From Minisyncoccota bacterium (GTDB lineage: Bacteria > Patescibacteriota > Minisyncoccia > Phycocordibacterales > UBA9973): a stretch of 22,596 nt of DNA. Below, in pieces: positions 8,092 through 15,682 of this stretch. The notes below the pieces were generated by a model. It ran no database searches. It saw only the letters and a program-made list of their open reading frames with translations, and was not told the origin of the DNA. The translations under genes and the position numbers were made by a program. The stretch is from the NCBI GenBank assembly GCA_030157745.1, contig JAOAUE010000015.1, positions 1-22,596 on the forward strand, given 5' to 3'. Positions within the stretch are counted from its first letter, which is position 1; each line of letters opens with the position of its first letter.

Positions 8092-8203
8092 GTAAATCCG
8101 TTGACTTATTGGTTAACGGATTTTCGCTTCTATAGAGATCAATTTTGATTTATATAAGGAGAGTATCCCGTCACGGTGTTCCTCCGGAGCTCAACCGGAA
8201 AAT
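8092..8203 (+). promoter_or_regulatory. Structured 5' leader, candidate cis-regulatory RNA
   Basis: The leader of about 112 nt begins with a hairpin AAATCCGTT (8094-8102)/AACGGATTT (8115-8123) followed by TTCGC. It ends with compact GC-rich elements just before the ATG: CCG-tca-CGG (about 8169-8177) and TCCGG-agctcaa-CCGGA (about 8183-8199). GGAG (8159-8162) can pair with CTCC (about 8181-8184). This density of stems beside the start codon suggests control of translation or attenuation. I could not match it to a known riboswitch class. Confidence 0.4.
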
Positions 8204-8770
8204 ATGAATTCGACAAAAACAAAACAAATACTTCGATCATTTATCGTTATCCCTATGATTGCTAGCTCACTGTCCCTATCAAGCTTTACCGCTAGTGTGG
8301 ACCAGTTTGTGGCAACTGTAGCGGACGACCAAGCTCTGTCAACACAAGAAAAAGCGCTCCAAGTGGAAAGAGAGGAGAAAGCTGCTAAAATCGATGCTTA
8401 CTTTGCAAAGGGTGGTATGCCACTTGCAGGTTATGGTATGAAAATGGTGCTTGAAGCAGAAAAACATGGTGTTCCTGATTGGCGACTTATACCAGCAATT
8501 GCGGTTCGCGAATCAACCGGAGGTAAATATGCATGTAAAAGCGTATCTTACAGTGCCTTTGGTTGGGGGTCATGTAAAATCAGCTTTAAGAGCTATAATC
8601 ATGCTATCGAAGTAATGGCGACAAATCTAGGAGGTAACAATCCAAAGACTGCTCGTTATTACGACAATAAGAGTGTTAAAGATATCCTTGAGACTTATAA
8701 CCCACCAAGTGTAGTTCCAACGTATGCTAGGGAAGTTATAGCTATTATGGATAAGATCGAAAATCAATAA
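8204..8770 (+). CDS. Secreted lysozyme-fold protein, likely peptidoglycan-cleaving
   Basis: The 188-residue product has an N-terminal signal or anchor (about residues 9-30: FIVIPMIASSLSLSSFTA), a helical charged linker (about 40-65), and a C-terminal domain. That domain has PDWRLIPAIAVRESTGGKYAC, a typical transglycosylase or glucosaminidase start in which the Glu of RES is the likely catalytic acid. The later segment FGWGSC...SYNHAIEVMATNLGG and the NPPSVVPTYAREV end resemble exported muramidase-like domains common in CPR genomes. It would act on the cell wall outside the membrane. Two cysteines (in YACKS and GSCKI) could form a disulfide. Tandem promoters and a structured leader suggest tight control. 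The fold is fairly sure; the exact bond cleaved is not. Confidence 0.72.
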   Translation: MNSTKTKQILRSFIVIPMIASSLSLSSFTASVDQFVATVADDQALSTQEKALQVEREEKAAKIDAYFAKGGMPLAGYGMKMVLEAEKHGVPDWRLIPAIAVRESTGGKYACKSVSYSAFGWGSCKISFKSYNHAIEVMATNLGGNNPKTARYYDNKSVKDILETYNPPSVVPTYAREVIAIMDKIENQ

Positions 8771-8792
8771 AAGTTGGATTTATTTCTAAAGC

Positions 8793-8821
8793 AAAAATAC
8801 CACGCAATGCGTGGTATTTTT
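8793..8821. terminator. Bidirectional terminator
   Basis: AAAAATACCACGC-aat-GCGTGGTATTTTT between two convergent genes. Confidence 0.9.
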
Positions 8822-8825
8822 GTTA

Positions 8826-9065
8826 TTAGACTGCAGGCTCATAGACCGGTCTCTTATTAAAAAAATCAGTTACTTTATATTTTCCAGTTAAAATATGCCT
8901 AGGAGACGCAACTCTAATAACAAGAAGGCCCTCTTTTGGGGTTTTTGTAATACCTTTAAGGTAAGAAAGTCTAACTTCCCAAAATGCTGAAACAGAATCC
9001 TTTTCTTCATCAGCAATATGATTTGGCTCTTCTATTACCTTTAAAACAGTAATAATTTGCTCCAT
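8826..9065 (-). CDS. Small protein of unknown function
   Basis: The 79-residue product begins MEQIITVLKVIEEPNHI and contains a stretch FWEVRLSYLKG and LLVIRVASPRHILTGKYKVTDFF. The alternating hydrophobic pattern suggests a small beta-rich cytosolic domain; no signal peptide or membrane segment is visible. I recognise no family. A promoter is readable on the minus strand: TTGACT (9118-9113), 16-bp spacer, TAAAAT (9096-9091), giving a leader of about 20 nt. It lies convergent with the lysozyme-like gene and downstream of dnaE, whose stop is 58 bp away. Confidence 0.65.
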   Translation of the reverse strand: MEQIITVLKVIEEPNHIADEEKDSVSAFWEVRLSYLKGITKTPKEGLLVIRVASPRHILTGKYKVTDFFNKRPVYEPAV

Positions 9066-9090
9066 AGAACAATGGGTTTGTTTGACCTAT

Positions 9091-9118
9091 ATTTTACCCC
9101 TAAAAAGATAATAGTCAA
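9091..9118 (-). promoter_or_regulatory. Promoter for the 79-residue protein
   Basis: Minus strand TTGACT, 16-bp spacer, TAAAAT, in the short gap after dnaE. Confidence 0.55.
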
Positions 9119-9122
9119 ATTT

Positions 9123-12100
9123 TTACAAAACCTTCAGATTTTCTACTAGCAGACTCTTTTTGCCATCACGTTCAGCAGGTGAGCACTCTAGCGCTACAAC
9201 TGTACCTTCTTTGATACTAGCACCAAGCTTGGCAAATGTTTCTGGGAAGACTACGGCTTCTATAGTGCCGGTTTTGTCTTGTATGTTTAGGAAGGCCATT
9301 TTTTTATTACCTGCTTTGGTCATGATAATTTTGGCTTTATCTATATGAGCGACTATTATCTCTTTTTTGCTTTGATTGTTGTATTTTCTAGTTTGAGGCT
9401 CTATGTTTCTGTTCAAAATACTTTTTATGGAGCTAGTAGATCTTTGTAGTTTGTCATCAAATGCATCAAGGGGGTGTCCAGAAATATAAAGACCCAAAAG
9501 TTCTTTTTCCCAAGAGAGCTTTTGTTCCATAGTTGCGTTTTCAAAGCTTCTAAGACTTAGAATACTCATCGGTTTGCTATCGAGAGTTTCAAATAAAGAA
9601 GCGCTTTGATTTTCGTTTATAGAGATCAGGTTTTTCCTAAAAGCCAAAAGCTCTTCTATGTTACTCAGTAGGACATTTCGATCTCCCATAGAATCCATAG
9701 CCCCACACATGATAAGAGCCTCCAAACTTTTTTTGTTTAGGTTTTTATGAGTGATTCTTTCTAAAAATTCTTCTATAGTTTTAAAAGGTCCACGATTTTT
9801 GCGTTCCAAAATAATAGCCTTTCCTATCTCCTCACCAAAGTTTTTGATGTTGTTTAATCCAAAACGTATTTTGTTTGTTACTTCGCCGTTTTCAACAACT
9901 ACAGTAAAGTCGGAGAAAGATTCGTTTATGTCTGGAGGCAATATGGCAAAGCCCATCTTTTTGGCTTCTTCTATATACTCACTACAAGTTTCGATATCAC
10001 CGCTTTCAGCAGTCATACAAGCCGTCATGTATTCAGCAGGGTAGTTGGCTTTGAGATATGCGGTTTTGTAAGCCACCATTCCATAGCTAGCTGCGTGAGC
10101 TTTGTTAAATCCATAAGCTTGGAATGGCTCAAAGAGTTTCCAGAGCATGTCGGCAAATTCTTGTGTTTGACCATTAGCCAGGATACCTTTTTGGAGTTTT
10201 TCTTTTTGGGCAGCCATTTCTGCTGGGATCTTCTTTCCAACAGCTTTTCGGAATTTGTCCGCTTCTAGCCAGTCATACCCAGCGAGCTCTATAGAACTAA
10301 ATAACAAGTCGTCTTGATAAACGATAAGCCCATAAGAAGCTCCGAGATATTTTTCCATTCTCGGGTCTAGGTAGGTCACTAGTGAAGGGTTGTTTTTGCG
10401 TTTGATATATTCTGGGATCACGTCCATCGGTCCTGGTCGATATAGCGCCACCATGGCCATCAGGTCTTCGACTTTACTTGGTCGTAGGTCTCGTAGGTAT
10501 GCAGTCATACCGTCTCCAGCCATCTGGAAAACCCCGACTGTTTCTCCGCGAGAGAGCATTTCAAAAACTTTGGGATTGTCGAGTGGGATAGTGTCGATAT
10601 CTACCTTGATACCGCGGATTTTTTCTATGCGCTCTATAGCACCAGAGATAAACTGCAAGTTGCGAATCCCTAGCATGTCGAATTTTGGAAGGTTGACCAC
10701 ACCATCGCGCCCACCAGAGAACATGTCGTACTGAGTGATGATTTTATTTTCACCCTTTGGGTCATACTGAACAGGGGTATAGTCAGTGATATCTGGGGTA
10801 GGGGCGATGACTACACCGGCAGCGTGTATGGATATATGCCTGACATTACCTTCTATTTTTTTTGCTAGATCGATGACTTCTTTTGTTGGTCTATCTTCTT
10901 CATAAAGTTTTTTTAAGTCAGGCTCTATCTCGAGAGCATGATCTATCGTCATAGGGAAACCTTGGCTACCCATAGGGATGAGTTTGGCCGCGATGTCTCC
11001 AACGCTATATGGATACCCAAGAGCACGCGCAACATCACGAACACTACCTCGAGCAGCCATAGTTCCAAAGGTACAGATTTGAGCTACAGCTTTTTCGCCA
11101 TATTTACGCTTGGCATAGTTTATAAGGTCATCGCGCCTATCATCAGCAATATCAAGGTCAATATCAGGTATACCAGGGCGCAGTGGGTTCAAAAATCTTT
11201 CAAAGGGAAGCCCGTATTTTAGCGGATCAACTGTGGTAATACCACAGAGGTATGAGACTAGAGAGCCTGCTGCGGAACCTCGAGTGTTAGTATAGATACC
11301 CATTTCTCGAGCTGACTTAACCAAGTCTGCCACAACTAAAAAGTAAGATGAAAAACCTTTGTTTTTTATAACTTCTAGCTCAAACTCTATTCTCTCTAGT
11401 GCCTCTGGTGTTTTGTCGTAAGATCGCTCCGTCAATCCTTTTTCTACCGCTTTTCGGAGCTCTGAATCATAGCTTTCTCCATTTTCTATAGGGTAGGTAG
11501 GAAATTTCCATGGACTAAGTTCTATCTCAAGATCTACCATCTCCGCAACTTTCAAAGTATTTTCTGTAGCCTGAGGGATACTAGAGAAGATCTTTTGCGC
11601 TTCTTCTGGACCGATAAAAGAATAGTTGCCACCAAACTTGAAGTTTTGATTATTGGTGTTGATAGCTAGGAGAGTGTTGTGGGCTTCTTTGTCTTCCTCA
11701 TTTAAATAGTGCGAATCCCATGTCGCAACTATTGGTAAATCTACCTCTTTAGCTACATCTATAATTTGCGGGATAAGAGGAATATACCAATTGACATCTT
11801 CGTGATACATGATTTCAACAAAAACATTTTCTTTGCCAAATATTTTTATATATCTTTTTATCAAAAGAGTAGCTTCTTCTTTATTGCCAGATTTTAGATG
11901 TTGGATAAATCTACTCCCTGGACAACCTGAAAGACATATCAGACCTTGAGAGTGTTTTTCTATCAGATCTAGGTCCATACGAGGTTTGTAATAGTACCCA
12001 TCTAGGTGAGAAATGCTGACAAGTTTCATCAGGTTTTTATACCCAGCATTGTTTTTGGCAAGGAGTGTTAGGTGGTAGCGCTTTGTATCCAAAGAAGACT

Positions 12101-12338
12101 CTTTGTCTAGATAACTTCTTTCGGCTATGTAGGCTTCGACACCGATGATAGGCTTTATCTCGGCTTTTTTGCACTCGTTATAAAATTCTATGGCTCCATA
12201 TAGAACGCCGTGATCAGTGAGCGCCAAGGCTGGCATGCCAAAGTCTTTGGCCTTTTTGACTAGATCAGGGATCTTGCTCATACCATCTAAGAGGGAATAG
12301 TGGCTGTGCGTATGGAGATGTACAAAGTTGTTACTCAT
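9123..12338 (-). CDS. dnaE: DNA polymerase III alpha subunit
   Basis: The 1071-residue replicative polymerase begins with a PHP domain (H7, H9, H11, H13 in VHLHTHSHYSLLDG; TDHGVLYG at about 41-48). The palm carries D393 and D395 in PDIDLDIADD and D554 in KFDMLG, matching E. coli D401, D403 and D555. The fingers motif RPGPMDVIPEYIKRK and the tail OB-fold (about 985-1071) are present. E. coli DnaE has 1160 residues; the shortfall is mainly at the C-terminus after the OB-fold, where the tau-binding domain lies, so clamp-loader contact may differ. There is no 3'-5' exonuclease insertion in PHP, so this is DnaE and not PolC. The ATG at 12338 overlaps the TGA of an upstream 40-codon ORF that copies its first residues. 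Confidence 0.97.
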   Translation of the reverse strand: MSNNFVHLHTHSHYSLLDGMSKIPDLVKKAKDFGMPALALTDHGVLYGAIEFYNECKKAEIKPIIGVEAYIAERSYLDKESSLDTKRYHLTLLAKNNAGYKNLMKLVSISHLDGYYYKPRMDLDLIEKHSQGLICLSGCPGSRFIQHLKSGNKEEATLLIKRYIKIFGKENVFVEIMYHEDVNWYIPLIPQIIDVAKEVDLPIVATWDSHYLNEEDKEAHNTLLAINTNNQNFKFGGNYSFIGPEEAQKIFSSIPQATENTLKVAEMVDLEIELSPWKFPTYPIENGESYDSELRKAVEKGLTERSYDKTPEALERIEFELEVIKNKGFSSYFLVVADLVKSAREMGIYTNTRGSAAGSLVSYLCGITTVDPLKYGLPFERFLNPLRPGIPDIDLDIADDRRDDLINYAKRKYGEKAVAQICTFGTMAARGSVRDVARALGYPYSVGDIAAKLIPMGSQGFPMTIDHALEIEPDLKKLYEEDRPTKEVIDLAKKIEGNVRHISIHAAGVVIAPTPDITDYTPVQYDPKGENKIITQYDMFSGGRDGVVNLPKFDMLGIRNLQFISGAIERIEKIRGIKVDIDTIPLDNPKVFEMLSRGETVGVFQMAGDGMTAYLRDLRPSKVEDLMAMVALYRPGPMDVIPEYIKRKNNPSLVTYLDPRMEKYLGASYGLIVYQDDLLFSSIELAGYDWLEADKFRKAVGKKIPAEMAAQKEKLQKGILANGQTQEFADMLWKLFEPFQAYGFNKAHAASYGMVAYKTAYLKANYPAEYMTACMTAESGDIETCSEYIEEAKKMGFAILPPDINESFSDFTVVVENGEVTNKIRFGLNNIKNFGEEIGKAIILERKNRGPFKTIEEFLERITHKNLNKKSLEALIMCGAMDSMGDRNVLLSNIEELLAFRKNLISINENQSASLFETLDSKPMSILSLRSFENATMEQKLSWEKELLGLYISGHPLDAFDDKLQRSTSSIKSILNRNIEPQTRKYNNQSKKEIIVAHIDKAKIIMTKAGNKKMAFLNIQDKTGTIEAVVFPETFAKLGASIKEGTVVALECSPAERDGKKSLLVENLKVL

Positions 12339-12457
12339 ATTTGGTGCGTAAGATAAATATCAATAAACCCCTTCTCGCCCCGTAGGAAGCTTGTGCTTTT
12401 ATTAAAGCCAAGCTTTCCTGTGGGGTGGCTGTGTGTGTGGAGGTGGACGAAGCTCAT
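12335..12457 (-). CDS. Upstream ORF that duplicates the dnaE start
   Basis: A 40-codon ORF on the minus strand starts MSFVHLHTHSH, nearly the same as the start of DnaE (MSNNFVHLHTHSH), then diverges into PTGKLGFNKSTSF and ends in TGA overlapping the dnaE ATG (ATGA). The DNA agrees too: TGGCTGTGYGTRTGGAGRTG occurs at both sites. Between the two starts lies a strong palindrome (12378-12425). It is either the remnant of an older dnaE start displaced by a palindromic insertion, or a translated leader ORF coupled to dnaE. No Shine-Dalgarno site precedes it. Confidence 0.5.
   Translation of the reverse strand: MSFVHLHTHSHPTGKLGFNKSTSFLRGEKGFIDIYLTHQI
12378..12425. repeat. 48-bp palindrome between the duplicated dnaE starts
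   Basis: CCCC-gt-AGGAAGCTTG pairs with CAAGCTTTCCT-gt-GGGG, with an inner GCTTT-tatt-AAAGC loop. It looks like an inserted miniature palindromic element; it lies inside the upstream ORF. Confidence 0.7.
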
Positions 12458-12495
12458 GAACCTTGATTATAACAATTTAGCCACTTCAAAAATAC

Positions 12496-12523
12496 TTGAC
12501 AGAAAATAAGGAAGGAGTAGGAT
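12496..12523 (+). promoter_or_regulatory. Promoter of candidate ncRNA
   Basis: TTGACA (12496-12501), 16-bp spacer, TAGGAT (12518-12523). The predicted start near 12529 falls at the base of a closing stem. Confidence 0.6.
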
Positions 12524-12527
12524 TAAT

Positions 12528-12731
12528 CTTAAAGAAGTTTTAGTTATTCTAGGTGGAGGCGCAAAAATTAATAATTAATTTTGGTCCCGTAAGGCCACTG
12601 AGCCCCGAAGCCGAATCTTGAGCCGATTTATCGCTCAGCTAAATAATCTTTAAAGTACCTTCTGTAAACTAAAGAGAGTTAAGAAAATGTGAGAAACACC
12701 GCCTTATCCTAACGGAAAAGGCGGTTTTTGT
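12528..12731 (+). ncRNA. Candidate structured small RNA (rod-like, about 200 nt)
   Basis: No ORF occupies this stretch on the plus strand. The two ends pair in register: CTTAA (12528) with TTAAG (12679-12683), TTTAGTT with AACTAAA, and AGGT with ACCT, separated by internal loops. Inside lie AAAATTAAT/ATTAATTTT and CTGAGC/GCTCAG hairpins. A strong terminator follows (12698-12729). A promoter at 12496-12523 starts transcription at the stem base. A closed rod with internal loops recalls 6S RNA, but I cannot confirm that. Alternatively it is a regulatory leader of rnhB, whose ATG lies only 14 nt after the terminator. Confidence 0.5.
12698..12729 (+). terminator. Terminator of candidate ncRNA, just upstream of rnhB
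   Basis: ACCGCCTT-atcctaacggaa-AAGGCGGT followed by TTTT. The rnhB start codon is 14 nt beyond it, so it may also work as an attenuator. Confidence 0.85.
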
Positions 12732-12743
12732 TATTATATATGT

Positions 12744-13337
12744 ATGAAATGGATAGTCGGCATAGACGAAGTCGGTAGAGGGCCAGTAGCAGGTCCAGTG
12801 GCAGTTTGCGCTTGTGCTATTTTATATAAAGATTACAAAAAACTAAAATATCTCAAATTTACTGACTCCAAAAGGATGAGTGAAAAGTCTCGTAACATTT
12901 GGTACAAAAGTTTTTTAGAAATGGAAAAAAGAGGGGAGATAAAGTTTAGTATCGCCTACAAAAGCAACATCTTTATTGATAAAAACGGTATATCAAAATC
13001 TCTTCGAGACTGTATTGCAACCGCACTAAAAGATTTATCTTTAGATCCAAAAGAAACCACAGTCTTGCTCGATGGAGCTCTTAGGGCGCCAGGTATCTAC
13101 AAAAATCAAAAGACCATTATAAAAGGAGATCAAAAAGAAAAGATAATTTCTCTAGCTTCGATAATCGCCAAAGTTGCTCGTGATCAAAAGATGCTTCTCT
13201 TTCATAAAAAGCATCCTATCTACGGATGGGATAAAAACAAAGGCTATGGAACAAAAGTCCACTATAAGGCTATGAAAAAGTTTGGACTCTCTTTACTCCA
13301 TCGCAAAACTTTCTTAAGAAAAGTTACCCCCAAATAA
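12744..13337 (+). CDS. rnhB: Ribonuclease HII
   Basis: RNase HII cuts the RNA strand of RNA/DNA hybrids and starts removal of single ribonucleotides misincorporated in DNA. The 197-residue protein begins with the catalytic GIDEVGRGPVAGPV motif (D8, E9), followed by the third acidic site in TVLLDGA and the fourth in SIIAKVARD, and a GWDKNKGYGT block typical of the family. Length is normal for the family. It ends 14 bp inside the convergent rsmE gene. The start ATG follows a terminator hairpin by 14 nt with no separate promoter visible in between, so expression may depend on read-through or on a start inside the terminator. Confidence 0.95.
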   Translation: MKWIVGIDEVGRGPVAGPVAVCACAILYKDYKKLKYLKFTDSKRMSEKSRNIWYKSFLEMEKRGEIKFSIAYKSNIFIDKNGISKSLRDCIATALKDLSLDPKETTVLLDGALRAPGIYKNQKTIIKGDQKEKIISLASIIAKVARDQKMLLFHKKHPIYGWDKNKGYGTKVHYKAMKKFGLSLLHRKTFLRKVTPK

Positions 13338-14007
13338 GCCTATCGCTCGCTACAATACTAGCTGTTTCTGCTCGCAGTGTAGTTGCACCCAGAGAACAAG
13401 CTTTTATATCAAAAGATTTAAACAAATCTTTTTCTTCTTCGCTCCAACCGCCCTCTGGCCCAATATAAAAACATTCGATTAGGCCTTGCTCAGTACTAGC
13501 TCCCTCCATATCGAAATAAATAGAGAGTTTCTCTTTATTTTGCTTCAACGCCTCTTGTAGTTTTAATGGCTCACAAATAGTCATTTTGTTTGAGTGCCCA
13601 CTTTGTTCAAGTGCCTCAATGCTTATTTTTTCAAGCCTATCTATATTTAGAGATTGTTTTACAGTTCTTTCGGATAGTATCGGTATCAAAGTACCTACGC
13701 CGATCTCTGCTAGTTTTTGGGTTATTAGCTCAAAGTTATCTTTTTTTACAATACTTATGCAGGCTATGACAGATCTCGGAATTTTTATTTTTTCAATCTC
13801 TTCAATAACTTCAAAATCAATACCGTCTTTTTCTATAGCATTAATTCTGCATTTAAAATCATTTCCAAAAGGGGAGAACAAAACAATCTCCTCACCGACA
13901 GAAAACTTAAGTACATTTTTTATTTGATGTACGAAGTTCCTATCCTCTAGGGTAAAAAGCTCTTTTTGAGGCAGGGCTTCTATTAAAAATCTATGTATTT
14001 TCTTCAT
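13324..14007 (-). CDS. rsmE: 16S rRNA m3U1498 methyltransferase
   Basis: RsmE methylates U1498 in helix 44 of 16S rRNA using S-adenosylmethionine. The 227-residue protein has the N-terminal PUA-like domain (MKKIHRFLIEAL...) and the C-terminal SPOUT domain with the knot motifs FYIGPEGGWSEEE and LGATTLRAETA. I chose the ATG at 14007, not the in-frame start 18 codons upstream, because a good promoter (TTGACT 14049-14044, 17 bp, TATAGA 14026-14021) lies inside that extension and would start RNA about 6 nt before this ATG. It is convergent with rnhB with a 14-bp overlap. Confidence 0.94.
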   Translation of the reverse strand: MKKIHRFLIEALPQKELFTLEDRNFVHQIKNVLKFSVGEEIVLFSPFGNDFKCRINAIEKDGIDFEVIEEIEKIKIPRSVIACISIVKKDNFELITQKLAEIGVGTLIPILSERTVKQSLNIDRLEKISIEALEQSGHSNKMTICEPLKLQEALKQNKEKLSIYFDMEGASTEQGLIECFYIGPEGGWSEEEKDLFKSFDIKACSLGATTLRAETASIVASDRLIWG

Positions 14008-14020
14008 ATTTATAAGCTTA

Positions 14021-14049
14021 TCTATACTATCACAAGAGCTATAAGTCAA
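14021..14049 (-). promoter_or_regulatory. rsmE promoter, near-leaderless
   Basis: Minus strand TTGACT, 17-bp spacer, TATAGA; predicted start near 14013, about 6 nt before the ATG. Confidence 0.65.
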
Positions 14050-14133
14050 GGTAATACCCACTACTTCAAGCTCGTCTGATATAATGTTAGTTGGTATTAT
14101 TAGTATTAAATAAGTTAAATTAGGATAAACTTT

Positions 14134-14631
14134 ATGAAAAACATTATTTTAGGATCGACTCTCGCTATTATGTTGGGCATTGCGCCGTTTGCTTTTGCAA
14201 CTGAAAATGGTGAAACTCGCCGAGAAGATAGGAGAGAAGACAGACAAGAAGATCGCAAGAACTCTTCTTCAATCACTCTAGATGCTACACAAATGGCTTG
14301 TATAAAAACAGCCGTAGGTAAAAGAGAAGACTCTCTTATTGCAGGGCATGATGCTTATGCACTAAGTGTAAAAAATGCTTATACTACTCGTAAAACTGCT
14401 CTTATGGCAGCTTGGGATCTAACAGACAAAACAGCTCGCCGAACTGCGGTCAAAGCTGCTGATCAAGCATTTAAAACATCAGTAAAAACTGCTCGCAGTA
14501 CATGGAATACAGCTCGTAGAACAGCTTGGAAGACTTTTGACACTGACAAAAAAGCTTGCTTGCCGACAAGCTCTTCTAGCTCAGTTAGTTCATCAGATAC
14601 AGGCTCTTCTAGTGTAGATGCTACTTTATAA
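14134..14631 (+). CDS. Secreted Ala/Thr/Arg-rich helical protein
   Basis: The 165-residue product has a clear signal peptide (residues 1-22, MKNIILGSTLAIMLGIAPFAFA with an AFA-type cleavage site), a charged Arg/Glu/Asp repeat (about 28-42), and a helical core. That core repeats TARRTA- and VKTAR-like elements with Trp at intervals (MAAWDL, STWNTARR, TAWKTF). It ends in a Ser-rich tail (about 145-165). Two cysteines frame the core (in MACIK and KACLP) and may form a disulfide. The core looks like an amphipathic alpha-helical hairpin with a strong positive charge. I recognise no named family. Export is well supported; function is unknown. A near-perfect terminator follows. Confidence 0.75.
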   Translation: MKNIILGSTLAIMLGIAPFAFATENGETRREDRREDRQEDRKNSSSITLDATQMACIKTAVGKREDSLIAGHDAYALSVKNAYTTRKTALMAAWDLTDKTARRTAVKAADQAFKTSVKTARSTWNTARRTAWKTFDTDKKACLPTSSSSSVSSSDTGSSSVDATL

Positions 14632-14642
14632 ATAAAACACTC

Positions 14643-14680
14643 AAAACAAAAACTGCCCCTTAAGGGGCAGTTTTTGTTTT
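14643..14680. terminator. Bidirectional terminator
   Basis: AAAACAAAAACTGCCCC-ttaa-GGGGCAGTTTTTGTTTT, a perfect inverted repeat between convergent genes. Confidence 0.92.
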
Positions 14681-14682
14681 GG

Positions 14683-14880
14683 TTATGCGCGTTGTACGTT
14701 TACAGCGTTCATTCCTTTTGGAGAGTTTTCTGTTTCAAAACTTACAGAATCACCTTCGCGGAGCTCATCAAATGATACTCCAACAAGAGCGTTACTATGG
14801 AAGAATAAATCCTTCGCTAGTCCTTCTGCTGTAATGAAACCAAAGCCCTTTTCAGTAATCTTTTTGATTGTACCTGTCAT
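14683..14880 (-). CDS. Cold-shock domain protein
   Basis: The 65-residue single-domain protein has the nucleic-acid-binding motifs RNP1 (KGFGFI) and RNP2 (DLFFH) of the CspA family, with GDSVSFETENSPKGMNAVNV at the end. It would bind single-stranded RNA or DNA and melt RNA structure. A promoter (TTGACT 14988-14983, 17 bp, TATTAT 14965-14960) gives a leader of about 73 nt. A long leader is typical of cold-shock genes, where it changes fold with temperature. That leader makes it one of the few genes here that does not look leaderless. It ends beside the bidirectional terminator at 14643. Confidence 0.93.
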   Translation of the reverse strand: MTGTIKKITEKGFGFITAEGLAKDLFFHSNALVGVSFDELREGDSVSFETENSPKGMNAVNVQRA

Positions 14881-14959
14881 AGAATTGGTTTATAACGAAT
14901 AATATACAAAATAAAACCTAAAGAATCGACGTGTTTCGAGAAGCCCTTTTTGTACTATG

Positions 14960-14988
14960 ATAATAGCATATTTGCTAATTTAAGTCAA
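14960..14988 (-). promoter_or_regulatory. Promoter of the cold-shock gene
   Basis: Minus strand TTGACT, 17-bp spacer, TATTAT, overlapping the last codons of the DedA gene. Confidence 0.75.
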
Positions 14989-15592
14989 TCCCTATTTTTC
15001 TGAAAACAGATCGGTAAGAAGCCTTTATTATGGCAAAGATTATTACACTGGCCAGAACCATAAGAAAAATATTTTTTGCTATTCCAACATCTTTGATTAT
15101 CAGTAGGACTCGACTATGAAAATACCAACCAAGTCCGATATAAAGCGGTACATATATGAGTAGAGCGAAAAGGTTATATCTCAAAAAGTCCTTTTTTGGG
15201 AAACCTCTAGAGCCAGCTAGAAATGGTCCGAGAAATCTAAGTTGCATTAAAAATCTAGAGAAAAATATTATTTTTCTCGTGCTGATATTGTTGATAAAGT
15301 TTCCTTTTTTTTCTAGTCTTTTTGCGAAAAATTTTGTGTACAAAAAGTTAGTTAGCTTACTACCATGTTTCGATAGTAGGTAAAGTATCAGGTCGTTAAC
15401 CAGAAGGGCGCTTATAACTATAGGTATGATTATGTATCCGTTTACAACACCAGTCCCCGAAAGGTACCCTAGTGCCAAAAGAACTATTTCTTCAGGGATA
15501 GGAATAACAATGTTTGATAAAAAAGAAACTACCCAAATCCCTCCGTAAGATAGTGCGCCGAGCTGATTTATTACTTCCTCTGTTCCAGTCAT
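14975..15592 (-). CDS. DedA family (VTT domain) membrane protein
   Basis: The 205-residue protein has several hydrophobic segments and the DedA signatures: the re-entrant-loop motif FLSNIVIPIPEEIVLLALGYLSG near the N-terminus and the SRFLMQLRFLGPFLAGSRGFPKKDFLRYN region with conserved arginines and a glycine pair. DedA/VTT proteins act in the cytoplasmic membrane and several are lipid-carrier or phospholipid scramblases that recycle undecaprenyl phosphate or phosphatidylethanolamine. Which lipid this one handles cannot be told. It is upstream of and in line with the cold-shock gene, but that gene has its own promoter. A TATAGT box (minus strand, about 15615) may serve as its -10. Confidence 0.9.
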   Translation of the reverse strand: MTGTEEVINQLGALSYGGIWVVSFLSNIVIPIPEEIVLLALGYLSGTGVVNGYIIIPIVISALLVNDLILYLLSKHGSKLTNFLYTKFFAKRLEKKGNFINNISTRKIIFFSRFLMQLRFLGPFLAGSRGFPKKDFLRYNLFALLIYVPLYIGLGWYFHSRVLLIIKDVGIAKNIFLMVLASVIIFAIIKASYRSVFRKIGIDLN

Positions 15593-15682
15593 AAGATTGT
15601 TTTTAAACTATACTTTGGCCCACCAAGTACAACATCAAAAGCCTTTCTTTAGTCATATTGGTATATTATAACACGCTAAAGA

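Noticed and set aside
9160..11222. Several ORFs antisense to or in another frame of dnaE
   Set aside because: They overlap well-conserved polymerase sequence and look like shadows.
12528..12731. tmRNA or SRP RNA at this locus
   Set aside because: No tRNA-like ends with tag ORF and no SRP GGAA/AGCAGCC apical loop are present.
13586..13927. Plus-strand ORF antisense to rsmE
   Set aside because: It shadows the clear rsmE frame and has no promoter or family features.
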